From assembly GCA_009823395.1 (NCBI GenBank), contig CM020505.1, positions 6,999,629 through 7,063,628 on the forward strand: 64,000 nucleotides of DNA, read 5' to 3'. The DNA is from Thamnaconus septentrionalis (Eukaryota > Chordata > Actinopteri > Tetraodontiformes > Monacanthidae). Positions 21,524 through 33,148 of the stretch are shown here, piece after piece; the stretch's first letter is position 1, and each line of letters opens with the position of its first letter. A program made the position numbers and the translations under genes. The notes beneath the pieces are model-generated. The model ran no database searches, had not been told where the DNA came from, and was given only the letters and a program-made list of their open reading frames with translations.

Positions 21524-24500
21524 CTAGGGCAGCTTCATGAAGAGGCCGTTGTCGATGGCGGGGACGGGCATGGGGCAGGGGAACTGGAAGAGGCTCATGT
21601 CGGCGGTGAGCGCCGCCATGGCGGCCGGGTCGTGCTCGATCTGCGTGCGCAGCGCTGGGTCGATCTTCTCCAGCCGCCGCTTGACGCGCTTGGCCTCGCG
21701 CTCGCGCACCACCAGCGCGCGCCTGCCGCTTGTCCGGCGTCTCGCTGGCTGGCGCTTGGCCCGCATGGCCTCGCGGTCGCGCTGCAGCCGGCGCGCCCGC
21801 TGGTCGTCCGACTCCTGCATGCGCTGCATGCGCTTGGCCTCGCGGTCGCGCAGCCGCCGCAGCTCGCGCGCTCCTCCTCCGTCTCGCACGCCCGCTTGTT
21901 CTTCTTGGCCGCGCGCGCTCGCGCTCCAGCCGATGCAGCCGCGCCCCAGCGGCTCGTTCTTGCGCCGCAGCGCCCACTTGCGCGACGGCGACTGGGCGTC
22001 GGCCAGCTGCTGGTAGGCCACGCAGGCGTTGCACACCAGCAGCACGCCGGCCGGGTGCACCGGCGCCGGGCCCAGAATGTCGGGGATGGGCGGGAGGCCG
22101 GAGGAGGAGGCGCTCAGGGCATCCGGGATGGACGCCAGGCCGGAGGAGAGGAGGCCGTCGGGCAGGGAGGAGTAGGAGGGCCCCTGGGCGGCGCCCGGGC
22201 AGGGTCCGTGGCCGTGCGGGTGCGGGTGGGAGTGAGGGTGGCTGTGGGCGTGGCTGTGGTGGTGGGCGTGGCCGGGGATGTGGCTCGGTCCCTGGTGGCA
22301 GGTGCGACTGGACTGGCACAGGGTGGGGTTGATGTCGGGAGCCTCGCATGGGTGGGGACCCTGGCAGGAGCTGGGGCCGGGGCTCGCTCCGTGGCAGGGG
22401 CCCGGGCCGGGACCCGGGCCCGGGCCGGGGCTGGTCATGGGGCTGCTGGACAGCGAGCAGGGGCCCCTCCCCGCAGCCACGTCCATCCTGGCCGTGTCCA
22501 GGACGTCTTTGAGCTTCTCCCTGTGGGGCAGAGACAGCAAGTGTGTGTGTGTGTGTGTTAGTGTTGTAGACCAAGACATCATCAAGACTAGAGTTGCTTC
22601 TAAATCGAACAGCTTTTTCTGGATTCTGATCTAAATTGTGCGGCTTTGCAATTGTGGGAAACGTTTGTTTTTTAGCCTTTACAAGCGCTTTCTTCAACGA
22701 CACATCTTGACCTCATTTGTATGTATTACATTATGTTGTAGATATTGTGTTTCAAAGTTGCTGAGCAACGTACAAATTCAAATGGTCACATGACATCGAC
22801 TAAGACCGTCCATTCTGTCTTCGTTGATCGATTTTCTCTTGAAGCAGGCAACATCTTTACGTGTTTTATTTGTCTGAACAAAAGAAATCAAGAGAAAACT
22901 GGTCACATGACAGTTATCGTCAAGAACTGCTTCCTGTCTTGGAGAATCTCTGATTGTTTATCATGTCAGAATTTGCTTGCTTTTTTAGACCTTTTTTTAA
23001 ATAAACAAATACAAAACTGTGCGAGACACTAATAATTGAACTGCACCACCAGGCAAAAGTTTGGACACACCTTCTCATGCATTTTTAAAAAAATATATTT
23101 ACAACTTTCTACACTGCAGACAGATACTGAAGACATCAAAGCAAGATACATGTAATCATGCAGCAAAGAGAAACACCTTAAATAACTAAATATGCTTTTT
23201 ATGCTATTTTGAAGAATTTAAATGTAAAACGTGTTTGAGTTATTTCACACTTTTATTGTTTCCTACATAATTCCACGTGTGTTCATACGTGGGTTTTGAT
23301 GCCTTCAGTGAGATACTGCAACGTCAATCATGAGAACGAAAGGAAAGACATTGAATTCGTCGGCCGTCCAAACTTGTGACCGCTAGCGTCGTCTTTTGTG
23401 GGCCGGAGCAGGACAGCGAGCCGCCGCGGAGGACCCCAACCTGTTGAAGTTGTTGGTGTCGGTGAAGCGGGTGCCGCAGACGGCGCAGTTGGAGAGCCGG
23501 TCCTCGGAGTGGATGAGAAGGTGTCGTCCCAGCGAGCCGGGGGAGCTGAGGGCCCGCCCACACACCGGGCACACGTAGCTCTTGCTGCTGCTCATCATGG
23601 CGGTGTGCTGTGAGAGAGCAGTGTGTCAACGCACAACAAGGCAGGCCGGGCCCACTCTGGGCTTCCAGTCAAAACTCAACGCGTGGCGAGAGAAGCCGCG
23701 CGCGCGCACGGCAAGCTGGGAAGAGGCTACGGAATATAGTTCAAGGAGAAAGGGAGGCTTTGAAAGACTAAAAGCGAAAGAAAAAAGGAGAGTGTGTGGT
23801 CGGTTGTGTCTCGAGCCCGTCGCGCTCGCGCGCTCTCACCTGGTAAACATGGGAAATGAGCTTCTCGGGGCTGCTGAAATCAAGCGTACAGAGAGGACAC
23901 ACGAAGCGGCCGCCGTGATCCGCCCCTTCTTCGCTCTCCTGGGGAAAATTAGGCAGCGTTAAAATAAAAAAAAACACACACACACACACACACAGTGCGG
24001 CGGCGCAGACCGACGGGCTCGGGTCGCCGCGTCTTTTTCGGACAAACGCGCGCACGAGAGATCACAGGTTCCCCCGTCTGTCTGTCTGTCTGTCTGTCTG
24101 TCTGTTGGAGGGATTCCTGCGAGGGCGTTTTGTGTGTCGGTGAGGTGAGTGAAAGAGGTGAATCCAAGTGAGCCGCTCCTGGTGACACGCACACACATGT
24201 GACTCGTGAACGGAGCTCAAGTGCAGAAGGTCGACGTACGCGTGAACACATTGGCTGGGACCAGGAGCCCAGTTGCTCGAGGCCGAGCGCAGCCTCTCAG
24301 CTCCTGCCGCTGCTGCCGCTGCTGCAGCTCCACCTGCACACCACTCTGTTCCATCATTTCAGTTGTACCCGTCTGCAGATCGGAAAGGTTCAAGAACAGG
24401 CATGGGCAAACTACGGCCCGCGGGCCATATACGGCCCATTAAGCTTTCTAATCCGGCCCGCCCAACTTAGAATTAGATTTTATTATATATATATGCAGGA

Positions 24501-27500
24501 AGGGAATTTGATACACTAAAAAAGAAATTGACTAATACATCTATATCATCTATCTATCTATCTGTCTATCCATCTATCACTTTTATTGTACTGCGAGTAT
24601 ATACTTTTATTAATACACTTATTGGCAGCATATTAGGCATTTACCAATATAAAAATCATAAATTAGGCCAAATTTTACACACTAGTATAAACTATAATAT
24701 CGATCACAATAACTTCTGATTGCAAATCTTCTATATTAAAGCCGGCATCAAAGTGGTCCAGATATTTTTCGGTAACTGCATGCTTATTAGGTATGTTAAC
24801 AATTAATCGATTATTAACTGTCAATTCAGAATTTAATTAAATTAATTGAAAACATTTTATGCGGGTAGTTAATATCATTATGACAGTGTAGTGGCAGGAA
24901 AGAGCAACTCATCAATAATTCGCACCCCTAATACTTGTATCATATAGCATCATAGTATTAGTCTTAGTATTACCTGCAGCGTTGCACTAAAAACAAGAAT
25001 GGCATTGCTGTGGCATTAAGGAGACGCACGACCGCGATGACCGACGTCTTCACGTTTCCCTCGGGGACGCCGGCGCCCGAAACCTCTCACCTCTTTGACT
25101 CCGCCTCCTCGTAGGCAGCAGTGCGACCTCTTGGTGCTCATGTGGTCGTCGGCGGAGGCGTTTGAGGACGAGTCTTCGCCGTGGTGGTCGGGGTCGCTAT
25201 CGCTGTCTTCTATGGAGGCAAACACAGCCCTATCAATACAGACAGACAGACAACAGAGCACAGAGCAGGGCTTACTCTCACTAACAGCCCTCAGTCCCGG
25301 GACGTCCCACACAGTCTCGTCCTCCTCCTCCTCCTCCTCCTCCTCCTCCTCCTCCGTCCCGGCGCTCCAGCCTGTACCTGAGATGCTATCCTGCTCTTGG
25401 ACTTCCTGCGAGTTGTTGCTGCAGCATTCGCTGTCCTCTGTGAACTCATCCCTGCCGTCCATGTTAATGGTGTGGTGAAGCGGCGGGATGCCTGGAGTGT
25501 GGAAGGGCCCTGGAGACACAGGAGGGACAAGCAGCAGCCGCTCAGTCTCGAGGGTCGACACGGTTCAGAGGCCAGCGGCTTCCACTCGCCGGCATTTAAG
25601 TCTTTGTTTGATCCAACGAGCTCAGCTCTGGAGGTGCGGAGCAGCTGAGAGGAGCTTTCCATGCAGGAGATGTACGACGCGAACAATGTGACTTCATCAT
25701 TTTGATTGACAGATTTATTTATTTATTTATTTATTTTTCACAACCATTGCATTCCGTTAACTGTATAAGTGTTCCATCACCATGGCAACGTCAAAACTGC
25801 ATTTCCTTCTCACGGCAAACCAGAAGAACTTATGAATTTTTTAAACAAGAATACATCCACCTGCACACTAATCACTGGGGGTTTCACAATACAAACCCAT
25901 GCGAGTCCACTGCTGCCAGATTGTTGTTTTTTTTTTAAAGGGGCCCTATTATGGCCATTTTCGGGTTTAATAAATTCATTTTGGAAGTCCACTTACTCAC
26001 AAAAGATGCAATTCTCTCACTCAGCCTGAAGAGGCTGTTTTGAGACGCACGCACACACACGCACGCATGCTCACACGCGACAACACCTTGGAACGGCCTA
26101 CTCCCTTGTGATTGGCCAGCTGCTACTAGTTAGTGTGGAAAAAGCCTACTAGCCTTCATGAAGCAACGCCTCGTCCACATTTTTTATTTTAAAAAGCGTC
26201 TGCTGAGGCGTTACTACGACAATCAGCTCAGCTTGTGACGCAGAGTCGAGCGACCTCCGCCAAAACTTGTTTCAGAGCAGCAGCACGGAAATGAGCCCTT
26301 CTAAAAATGCGCAAGTGGATATTTCCGTAGTCGGTGTAACACGAAAAAGACTCCAAATGACTTTAACTCTTCCCCGCTGCACCAATGGTTTAGAAAACCT
26401 TGCTTATCCATCTGCCTCTGCACAATTTGACTGCCTTTTGCACATCTCCTTTGGTTAATTGTTGCACACAGATTCTCAATTTGGGATCAATAAAGTACAT
26501 CTATCATTTTTATTGTACTGCGAGTATAAACTTTAATAATACATTTCAAAAAATGTAGTTGATGTAACGCAAAAAAGACTGATCAAAGAGCAGAGAAAGT
26601 CAGTTTTTCACAAAAAGGCCTCCATTTCAAACATAAAGTATAACTGAATTGAATTGAATTTACACGGAGAAACAGAGCCTGTGGGCTGCCTGGGCCGACT
26701 CTCTGACAGCGATGGGAAATAACGAGCAGGGCCTCGTGCCGCAGCAGCGCGTCCAACTCACTGACATATGCGTGCACACATTAACGTCATTTGCATCACA
26801 ACCCCCCACTTCATATTCAGCCACGGACGCGTTGCTAGCTGCGCCACTACACAGCCGGGCTGCAGTCCCACGGGTGGGGGGTGGGGGGGTGACATGCGAT
26901 GGGGGGATAGCAGCAGCAGCCTGCTGCACTCTCCTCCTCCTCCTCCTCCTCCAGCTGACTGACTTGCTGCTCAGTGTGTTTCTCTCGCTCTCGCTCTCTC
27001 TCTCTCTCTCAGTACCACCCACACAGTGAACAGCCTGGCTCGCCCTCCTGTCCTCGCCGCTCGTGTGCAACTTCCTCGTCCACGCCGCCAGGCAGCTCTT
27101 GATGGGGGAGGACCAGGCCTCCATATGCGGCACATTTCCAGTCCTGCCGGCCCACGCCGCTTATTAGAGACTGAGACCCAGTGATCGGACAACTCAGTCT
27201 ATGGCCGGGGTGAAGAGCCGATTGGATTTAGGGGTTGGAAATATATAAGCTTTGCTTCATCCATCCCTTTTTCAAACTGTGTTTGGTCTTTTTAGTGTTT
27301 GTTGTTGTTGTTGGACATGTTCGCTATATGGTTATATGGTGTCCTGTGGATTTTCTTGTTAGGTTGTACGTGTGATATAATTTGATTTGGTTTGAAATAA
27401 ATATTTTGTAATCTAATCTAATATAATCTAATATAATGTATAAGTCAAAAAGCGTAAGTATTAAGGACTTGAAAATCTACTACGACCCAGACAAGATCTT

Positions 27501-30500
27501 GATCATTAAATACTATTCTGTTTTCACTTTATGCCCTTTAAAAGTCGCAATACACACTAGCATCCACCTGGAATCGCTCTACAACCACCTGGAAACACCA
27601 TTGAACTGAAATGCCCCTTGGCAGGCCTCGGTGGGCTGTCCCTTGAACGCTGCTTGCAGCTTTAATTGTTGGAGTGTTTCGTCGGCCGCACTTGTCCCGA
27701 CACGTTCATCGCTCTGAGGACAGGTCTGTTCGGACTGAACTGTCCCCCCGTCGGGAGTTCCTTCCTCAGCTTGCTCTGACTGCAGAGCGCGGCCCGGTAG
27801 CAGGTGCACGACCCCATCAGGCGTCACTCTGTCACTGGCGAGAAGTTGACATTCGAGTGTCGAGGGTCCGGTGCTCTGCCGCTCGCCAGCCCTGCCACTG
27901 AGGGTTTATACGAAGACGGGTTTCTCTGAAAACGGGAAAATATTTTGTTGTTTTCGGGTTTGCGTTTACACAAAATCGCTGTTTTCCAAACATTTTCTGT
28001 AACGCTCCCCTGGGTGCATAAGTTGGAAACCGCCGCCTTGTCCGGCTTCATATAAACACAGAGACCACAACAGGCCTGGCATAGGTACTACATCGTTTTC
28101 AGTCAGTCCAGAGTCACCATGTAAAGACAGCGTTGTGTAAAGGCGTTTGTTTTTTTTTTCCGAGAGCGTTTCCGAAAAGTGTAGGTTTTAAAAAGAAAAT
28201 GCCGTCTCTGTGTAAACGGGTCCTGCAACCGGCTCTCAATGCTGAACCCTCAACTCCTCCGGCAAGAAGCCCGTGATTGATGTGCGAGGGACTCCCATCC
28301 CCCCGCTGCTGGGGCTCTGTCTGTCTGTACATCTGTCTCTCCTGCCCTGCCCCCCACTCCCCAGCCCTCACTCCACCCCTCCTCTGCCTTCCTCCCAGTC
28401 TCTGCCACTGTGATGTTATCTCCAGCGAGTCTGTGTGTCTGTGTGTCTGTGTGTCTGTCTGTCTGTGTGTCTGTAGGCAGGAGGTGACGCAGTGTCTGAC
28501 TGGATCCAGACAAAGAGACAAAACTCATCAGCCAAACAGACACACAGAAGGGGGAAAAAGACGGGGGAGGGAGGGGGGTGAAGGGTTGCGGGATGGGAGG
28601 GGGGGGGGGGGGGGCCCCAAACAAAACAGACAAAAGACAGAATGCCAAAACTCGACTCGGACCCGCAGCGACAGGGGTCCTGTTGAATTCAGAGCACCCT
28701 CCTTTCTAGACACCGTCCCCTCCAGCACACACACACAGACACACACAGCACGTCTGAATCCGGAGGAAGTGCCAGGGCCCACACACGCCCACAACAGGAC
28801 GGAGCCGCCAGGCGTCTGGTCACTCCTCACTCTTCTAAACTGCATGAATAATGGGGCCATTAGCGGCACCTGAATATCCACCCGCACGCTGCAAATTCTA
28901 ATATTTACACGTCTGATAGGCAAACAAAGACAAAACACTGGGACCAATGAAAAGACAGTGACACGTCAATCTAATCTTGCTGCGAACTCGCCGCAGCTCC
29001 ACCGGTAGAGAGTGAAGTGAGTGAGTCTGCGCTGGCTGTCAGTCGTCCAGGTGGCCCGAGCCTTTGTTGAAAGAACAAAGTCCCGTTACTCACGACTCTG
29101 CTGGGAACTGGGAGGAAGGAAGGCAGCGAGTGGCGTCCAGCTGCATGACCGCAGTGATAGCAAACTGTCAACTCTGGTTCACTCCAGTCATACAACTCTC
29201 AACTAAAAGAGAGGTTTTTCCAAGTAGCCAGGTTGCAAAGTGGCTGCTTCTCCACTCGCTGATGTCTTTTTAAATGTCTTCCCTCATCCAAAGATCCGTG
29301 GCAGTGGAGTGATTGGGATTTCTGAGAGGAGACCAAAGCTGCGTTCAGACTGCAGGCGAATCTGATTCAAATCAGATTCCTTCTCAAATCCAATTTTTTG
29401 AGCTGACTGTGCACACTGTTTTTAGCAAGTGTCCAAATGGGATCTGGCTCTGTTCAGACTGGGCCACATTATTGACCCATCTGACAGGTTTCTGCAGCAA
29501 CGACATAGGAGCCGAGGCATCGTCCAGCGTGTCTAGTGTGTGACGTCATATAATTGCGAGAGCTGCAAAAACTAAATGGATTTGTGAGTCCAATGAGTCT
29601 CCTCCTCTGTCCAGTGACTGCTGTTTTCAACCTCTTAAGGTGGCTTCAATCCGTTTTGCAAAAATCGGATGTCATGTGTTTTGTGACTGTTCAGACTACA
29701 AAACAGCCATCCTGTTTCAATCTGGATGTGCTAAAAAAAATTTTTTTGGGTGGCAGTCTGAACGCGGCTCAACTGCGGATCCAAAACTTCAGAATAACCT
29801 TTTTAACTGTTGACGACTTAGGTAACGCAATACATGGAACTTCTTGTGGAAGCTGCTACATCGCGCACTGGCGGGCCACTTCCTACTGACATGTGCAAAG
29901 ACAAAAATAAGTGTTTCATTGTGTTGTTGCAGTTTGCCAAATATGCATTTTTATTCAAAACATATAAACTAGCACCTCGTGTGAGGGTAAAAACTTTGTT
30001 TTTTTATCTATGTATTTTTTTACTTGACATTTTTCCAAGGCCACACCTTCTACTTCCATTCCACTCAGGGTTTGTGGAAACAGCTCCGCTACCACGTGCA
30101 TCTAATTCTATTTCCTGCCATCAATGAGAACAAGCGCTTCTTTCCTCCATTGGCACTTCCCCCTCAAATTAACCTGATTAACCTGCAGTTCTTCCTGGCG
30201 CATGTGTTCATCAAACCCAAAGTGAAGACGAAAAAAGCGAGACAGACTGACAGTCAGACAGACAGTGCCGTCATTGTCTGGGAGTGTGTGTGTGTGTGTG
30301 TGTGTGTGTCTCAGACTGTCTGCTCTGTCAGTCAGTCAGTCAGTCAGTCTGTGTCTCAGCCCCTGACCCTCTCAGGGGGAACGGCTCCGTGTGCGAGGCT
30401 CACTAGAACGGACAGGTGGAACCGTGAATCCAGAGACCCTCAGTCACGAGATTCTGCTCTTCAGTCTGACTAACGTTGTGAGTTTTTTTGTTTTGTGCGG

Positions 30501-31736
30501 GGTTTTTTTCTTCACACGACGTGCGCAGACGTGGCCCCGTGCCATAACGTGACGCTGGACTAAATCCCCTGCTGAGGAGTTTTCAGCTCCCACTCTCCAC
30601 TTTCGTGGAAGTGTTACGGAGCGGCAAATGAGCTCATTAGCACACGGGGATTACGGCAGTGGCAAGTGCGAGATGTATTTCAACAGCAGTTTAAACACAC
30701 TATGTTTAGAAAGGAGAGCCAAGGCGAACAGAACTCTGGGAGATTACGCTCTCTGTGGCATGGGGTGTGTTCCAGTTAGTGTGTTGTCCAACCTAAAGGG
30801 CTGTTCAGGGGTCACAAGGGCCACAAGGAGAGCAACACATTTATTCACACAGGAGACCTGCACAATATTTCCTTATGGCTTCTGTGTTCAGTGGCTGTTA
30901 AAGGGAGAAGCATAAAGTGGATACGGCAGTGTGCACAATTGGTACAGATACAATGCTATTTCAATATAATAAACAATGAGAGAACATTTATTGCAACACT
31001 TGCAACATTAATTATGGATGCAAATGTTTTTTTCTGCCATTCCTTTGTTAGTTACTGGCAAATAATGTTTGTTTTTTTTCCTGCTAGGCTAAAAGCAATG
31101 ACAATAAAATGTGTGGCGATACTGCAACACAGTCTGGAAAATGATCTCGAGTATTCAATTGTTAATTTAAAAGATTACAAACACACACACGTGATAAAGG
31201 CAACAATCAACAACGCAAAGTGGAAAAGCTAGCCGGCGGCACTCAGAGTAAAAGGTCACCCAGGAAAGAATAGAAGCCAAAAGTTTGTGGCAAACGATGG
31301 AGGAGACACTCACAATGTGTCTCACTCACAATGTGTCTCCTAATAATGCAAATCGCAAAGCAAGGAGGTAGTAGTGGCAGACAGAACTGGCTGCTGTGTA
31401 CTTTACGGCACGTGGATGGAGAATTTTTGCTGGCGGTTCTGCCAATGAGAGATGTTGACGAGTGCCGCTTCCTGGACTCGACACCTCGCATCTACAGCAG
31501 CTCTGTGACACACACGCATCTGCATCAAGGATCCGCGGAGACACACAGAAAGATGAATGAAGTGAACGGACGTTGGATGGCTGACTCCGTACGACCGTCC
31601 CACACTGTCTGTATCCACATCTAGAGTTCAACACAAATGAGTCAATAGCAAAATGTTCTTAATATTTACCTCAACCCAAATAGCAAAAACTATTTATCGA
31701 CAAAATATTTTGAGCCGTGTACTTCTTTCAATTGAG

Positions 31737-31813
<77 letters not shown>

Positions 31814-32001
31814 TCCTAAACACAATCCTATTTCGACACTGTGAACGCATCATGAGCCACAGCGTGATCGCAGATGCCGTCGCTGACTGACTAAGTGGCG
31901 GCTGCTGCTGCTGCTGCTGCTGCTACTACTGGTGGTGCTGCTGTCGTACCTGGATACCTCCAGTCAACTTTGAACGGGTTGGTCTGTTTTCTTCTGGACA
32001 T
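21524..32001 (-). CDS. znf821: Zinc finger protein 821 (two C2H2 fingers, STPR domain)
   Basis: Minus-strand exons are 32001-31950, 25509-25276 (or an alternative end at 25378), 25209-25091, 23938-23840, 23607-23441 and 22520-21524. All junction phases match and the stop is at 21526-21524. The protein starts MSRRKQTNPFKVDW, carrying the RRKQxxP motif that binds RBBP4/NuRD in SALL, BCL11 and FOG proteins. An acidic region follows, then finger 1 (FVCPLC ... HVYQ|H, split by an intron), finger 2 (YVCPVCGRALSSPGSLGRHLLIH) and a degenerate third CAVC without its histidines. The last exon encodes Gly-Pro and His-rich runs, then GVLLVCNACVAYQQL and the basic STPR repeats (RDREAKRMQRMQE ... REREAKRVKRRLEK). 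In that repeat region the conserved residues jump between frames several times, although the frame stays open and is restored overall. Length is 521 or 555 residues against about 412 in human. Role: nuclear DNA-binding or chromatin factor, poorly characterised. Confidence 0.92.
23046..23353. mobile_element. Tc1-derived non-autonomous element in a ZNF821 intron, one end truncated
   Basis: The left end CAAAAGTTTGGACACACC is the terminal sequence of a common fish Tc1-like family. The right part (about 23298-23352, TTTTGATGCCTTCAGTGAGA ... GACATTGAATTC) is the near-exact complement of the left half of the element at 45778-45918. The outermost right terminal repeat is missing, so this copy is a deleted relic. 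Confidence 0.75.
24075..24105 (+). repeat. (TCTG)n microsatellite
   Basis: Seven to eight TCTG tetramers in the ZNF821 intron. Confidence 0.9.
24397..24475. mobile_element. hAT-type element fragment, same family as 32816-33148
   Basis: The sequence CAGGCATGGGCAAACTACGGCCC ... AAGCTTTCTAATCCGGCCCGCC matches the complement of the right end of the 32816-33148 element. The other terminus was not located, so only the recognisable end is marked. It lies in a ZNF821 intron. Confidence 0.6.
25318..25354 (-). repeat. (GAG)n tract encoding polyglutamate in ZNF821
   Basis: CTC repeats on the plus strand are GAG codons on the minus strand, giving 11 consecutive Glu in the longer form of ZNF821 coding exon 2. 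They are omitted if the donor at 25378 is used. Confidence 0.85.
29338..29768. mobile_element. MITE with GCTGCGTTCAGACTGC inverted termini
   Basis: The left end GCTGCGTTCAGACTGCAGG and the complement of the right end GCCGCGTTCAGACTGCCAC are inverted repeats of about 16 bp, 431 bp apart. Subterminal AATCAGATT/AATCCAATTTTTT motifs also resemble each other. No coding capacity is seen and no target duplication is clear, so the superfamily is not assigned. Confidence 0.7.
31740..31811 (+). repeat. (CA)n microsatellite, about 36 units
   Basis: About 72 bp of uninterrupted CA dinucleotide, the longest microsatellite in the window, lies about 140 bp downstream of the first ZNF821 coding exon inside its first intron. 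Confidence 0.95.
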
Positions 32002-32460
32002 ATTACTGCCCAGTCCCCGGCACCGATGTGGGATCTCCGCTCCTGAGCCAGTCCAGGTGTATTCCCTGCCAGCGCTGGCAGCTCGACGGGCGGAAATAAT
32101 CACACAACTGATTAAATCCTCGGGGCGAACACTGGCGAACATCCACCCGGATAAACCACTCAAAAAAAGAAAAAGAAAAAAAGAAACGCACACGTTCAAA
32201 AAAGCGGAGAGTCACATTCTTGCGGGGGGACGGGAAGCCCAGTCTCCGGCAGCCAGGGACGGCTGTTTGAAGCGGCGTCCGGGGAGACTCCGAGCAACAA
32301 CGAACAGTTCCGAACGGTCCCGAGCAGCCCCGAGCAGCCCCGATTCCCGTTCCGAGCCGCGGGCGCTCGTGCGTTCACTGCAGCGAGACGCGCACGAGCT
32401 CAGCTGATCTCGAACGTAAAAAAAAAAAAAAAAAAAAAAACAGCCGAAAAGGATTATGGG
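32002..32460 (-). promoter_or_regulatory. 5' UTR and probable promoter of ZNF821
   Basis: This GC- and CpG-rich sequence lies immediately upstream (minus strand) of the ZNF821 ATG at 32001. It includes repeated CCCGAGCAG/CCGAACGGT words near 32298-32345 and ends at an A-run around 32418. The transcription start is inferred. Confidence 0.5.
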
Positions 32461-32815
32461 ATACGCGGGGACGCTGTGGGGGTGTTCACGCTCAACAACA
32501 CTCCGTTGCGTGGAAGAAAAAAAACAAACAAAACTATTTGATGTCCCCCCCCCCTGTTTTTTTTAATTTAATGACGGGGGCCGGGGGGGGGGGGTTCTGG
32601 GTCATACAGGTAGTGTTTTAATTTTTATAATATTTTATATTTTATATAAATCCTCGAAAGCAAATGAAAAAAAAAAATAGGAAATGGATGTGGATATCGT
32701 CTATTCCCATTCACCGTTGTTTCAAAATACAAAGCAGAATTCCTATAAATAATTAATCTATACAGAGAGGACATGATACAATGCACAGAGGAGATAGATT
32801 AGATTATGTCTAGAT

Positions 32816-33148
32816 CAGAGCTGGGCAAACGTTTTGACCAGTGGGGCCACAATGGGTTCTAGAATTTGCCAGAGGAGCAACAGCAGGTGGATGGAGTGTT
32901 TGGTGACCCACTTCATAGGAGAAAAAAATCTATCATAGGCTACGTAGAGAACATGTGCTTTCATGTCAATTGAAAAGGAGTTACAACATAATGTGTCTTT
33001 GAAGCCCCACGGTACTTAGCTCTTTATTAAAATGACCCTTGAAACGCTGGATGAAATACAGCTATTTTATGACTTACTTGTTCATAATATAACTACTTTA
33101 AATTTGGCGGGCCGGATTAAAAAGCTTGACGTAGTTTGACCACGCCTG
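32816..33148. mobile_element. Non-autonomous hAT-type element (333 bp) with 8-bp target duplication
   Basis: The left end CAGAGCTGGGCAAACG and the complement of the right end CAGGCGTGGTCAAACT are inverted repeats. Flanking 8-mers GTCTAGAT (32808-32815) and GTCTCGAT (33149-33156) match at 7 of 8 positions. It sits between the divergent ZNF821 and AP1G1 start regions. No transposase. Confidence 0.85.

Larger units (their letters stand above)
25510..31949 (-). other. First coding intron of ZNF821 (6.4 kb)
   Basis: The intron runs from donor CCAG|GTACGA (exon end 31950) to acceptor CTCCAG|GGCCC (exon start 25509). It holds the MITE at 29338-29768, a long (CA)n at 31740-31811, CTGT/GTCT runs near 28430-28480 and a G run at about 28599-28613. 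No additional coding exon was recognised. Confidence 0.75.

Noticed and set aside
21632..22561. 309-residue plus-strand open frame
   Set aside because: It is antisense to the ZNF821 last exon and is open only because the sequence is GC-rich and stop-poor.
25937..26290. GGGGCCCTATTATGGCCATTTTCGGG-like sequence resembling a fish repeat
   Set aside because: Only one end looked familiar; no matching inverted terminus or target duplication could be found, so no element was annotated.
26440..26520. GGGATCAATAAAGTACATCTATC, resembling a LINE 3' tail
   Set aside because: The match is short and there is no recognisable LINE body upstream.
28277..28873. 198-residue open frame
   Set aside because: It is driven by GTCT repeats and a G run, with no recognisable domain and no splice context.
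30024..30473. 149-residue open frame in the ZNF821 intron
   Set aside because: It is extended by (GT)n and CAGT repeats and has no similarity to a known family.
32418..32441. A-run as evidence of a processed pseudogene
   Set aside because: No coding sequence or target duplication lies upstream; it flanks the ZNF821 promoter.
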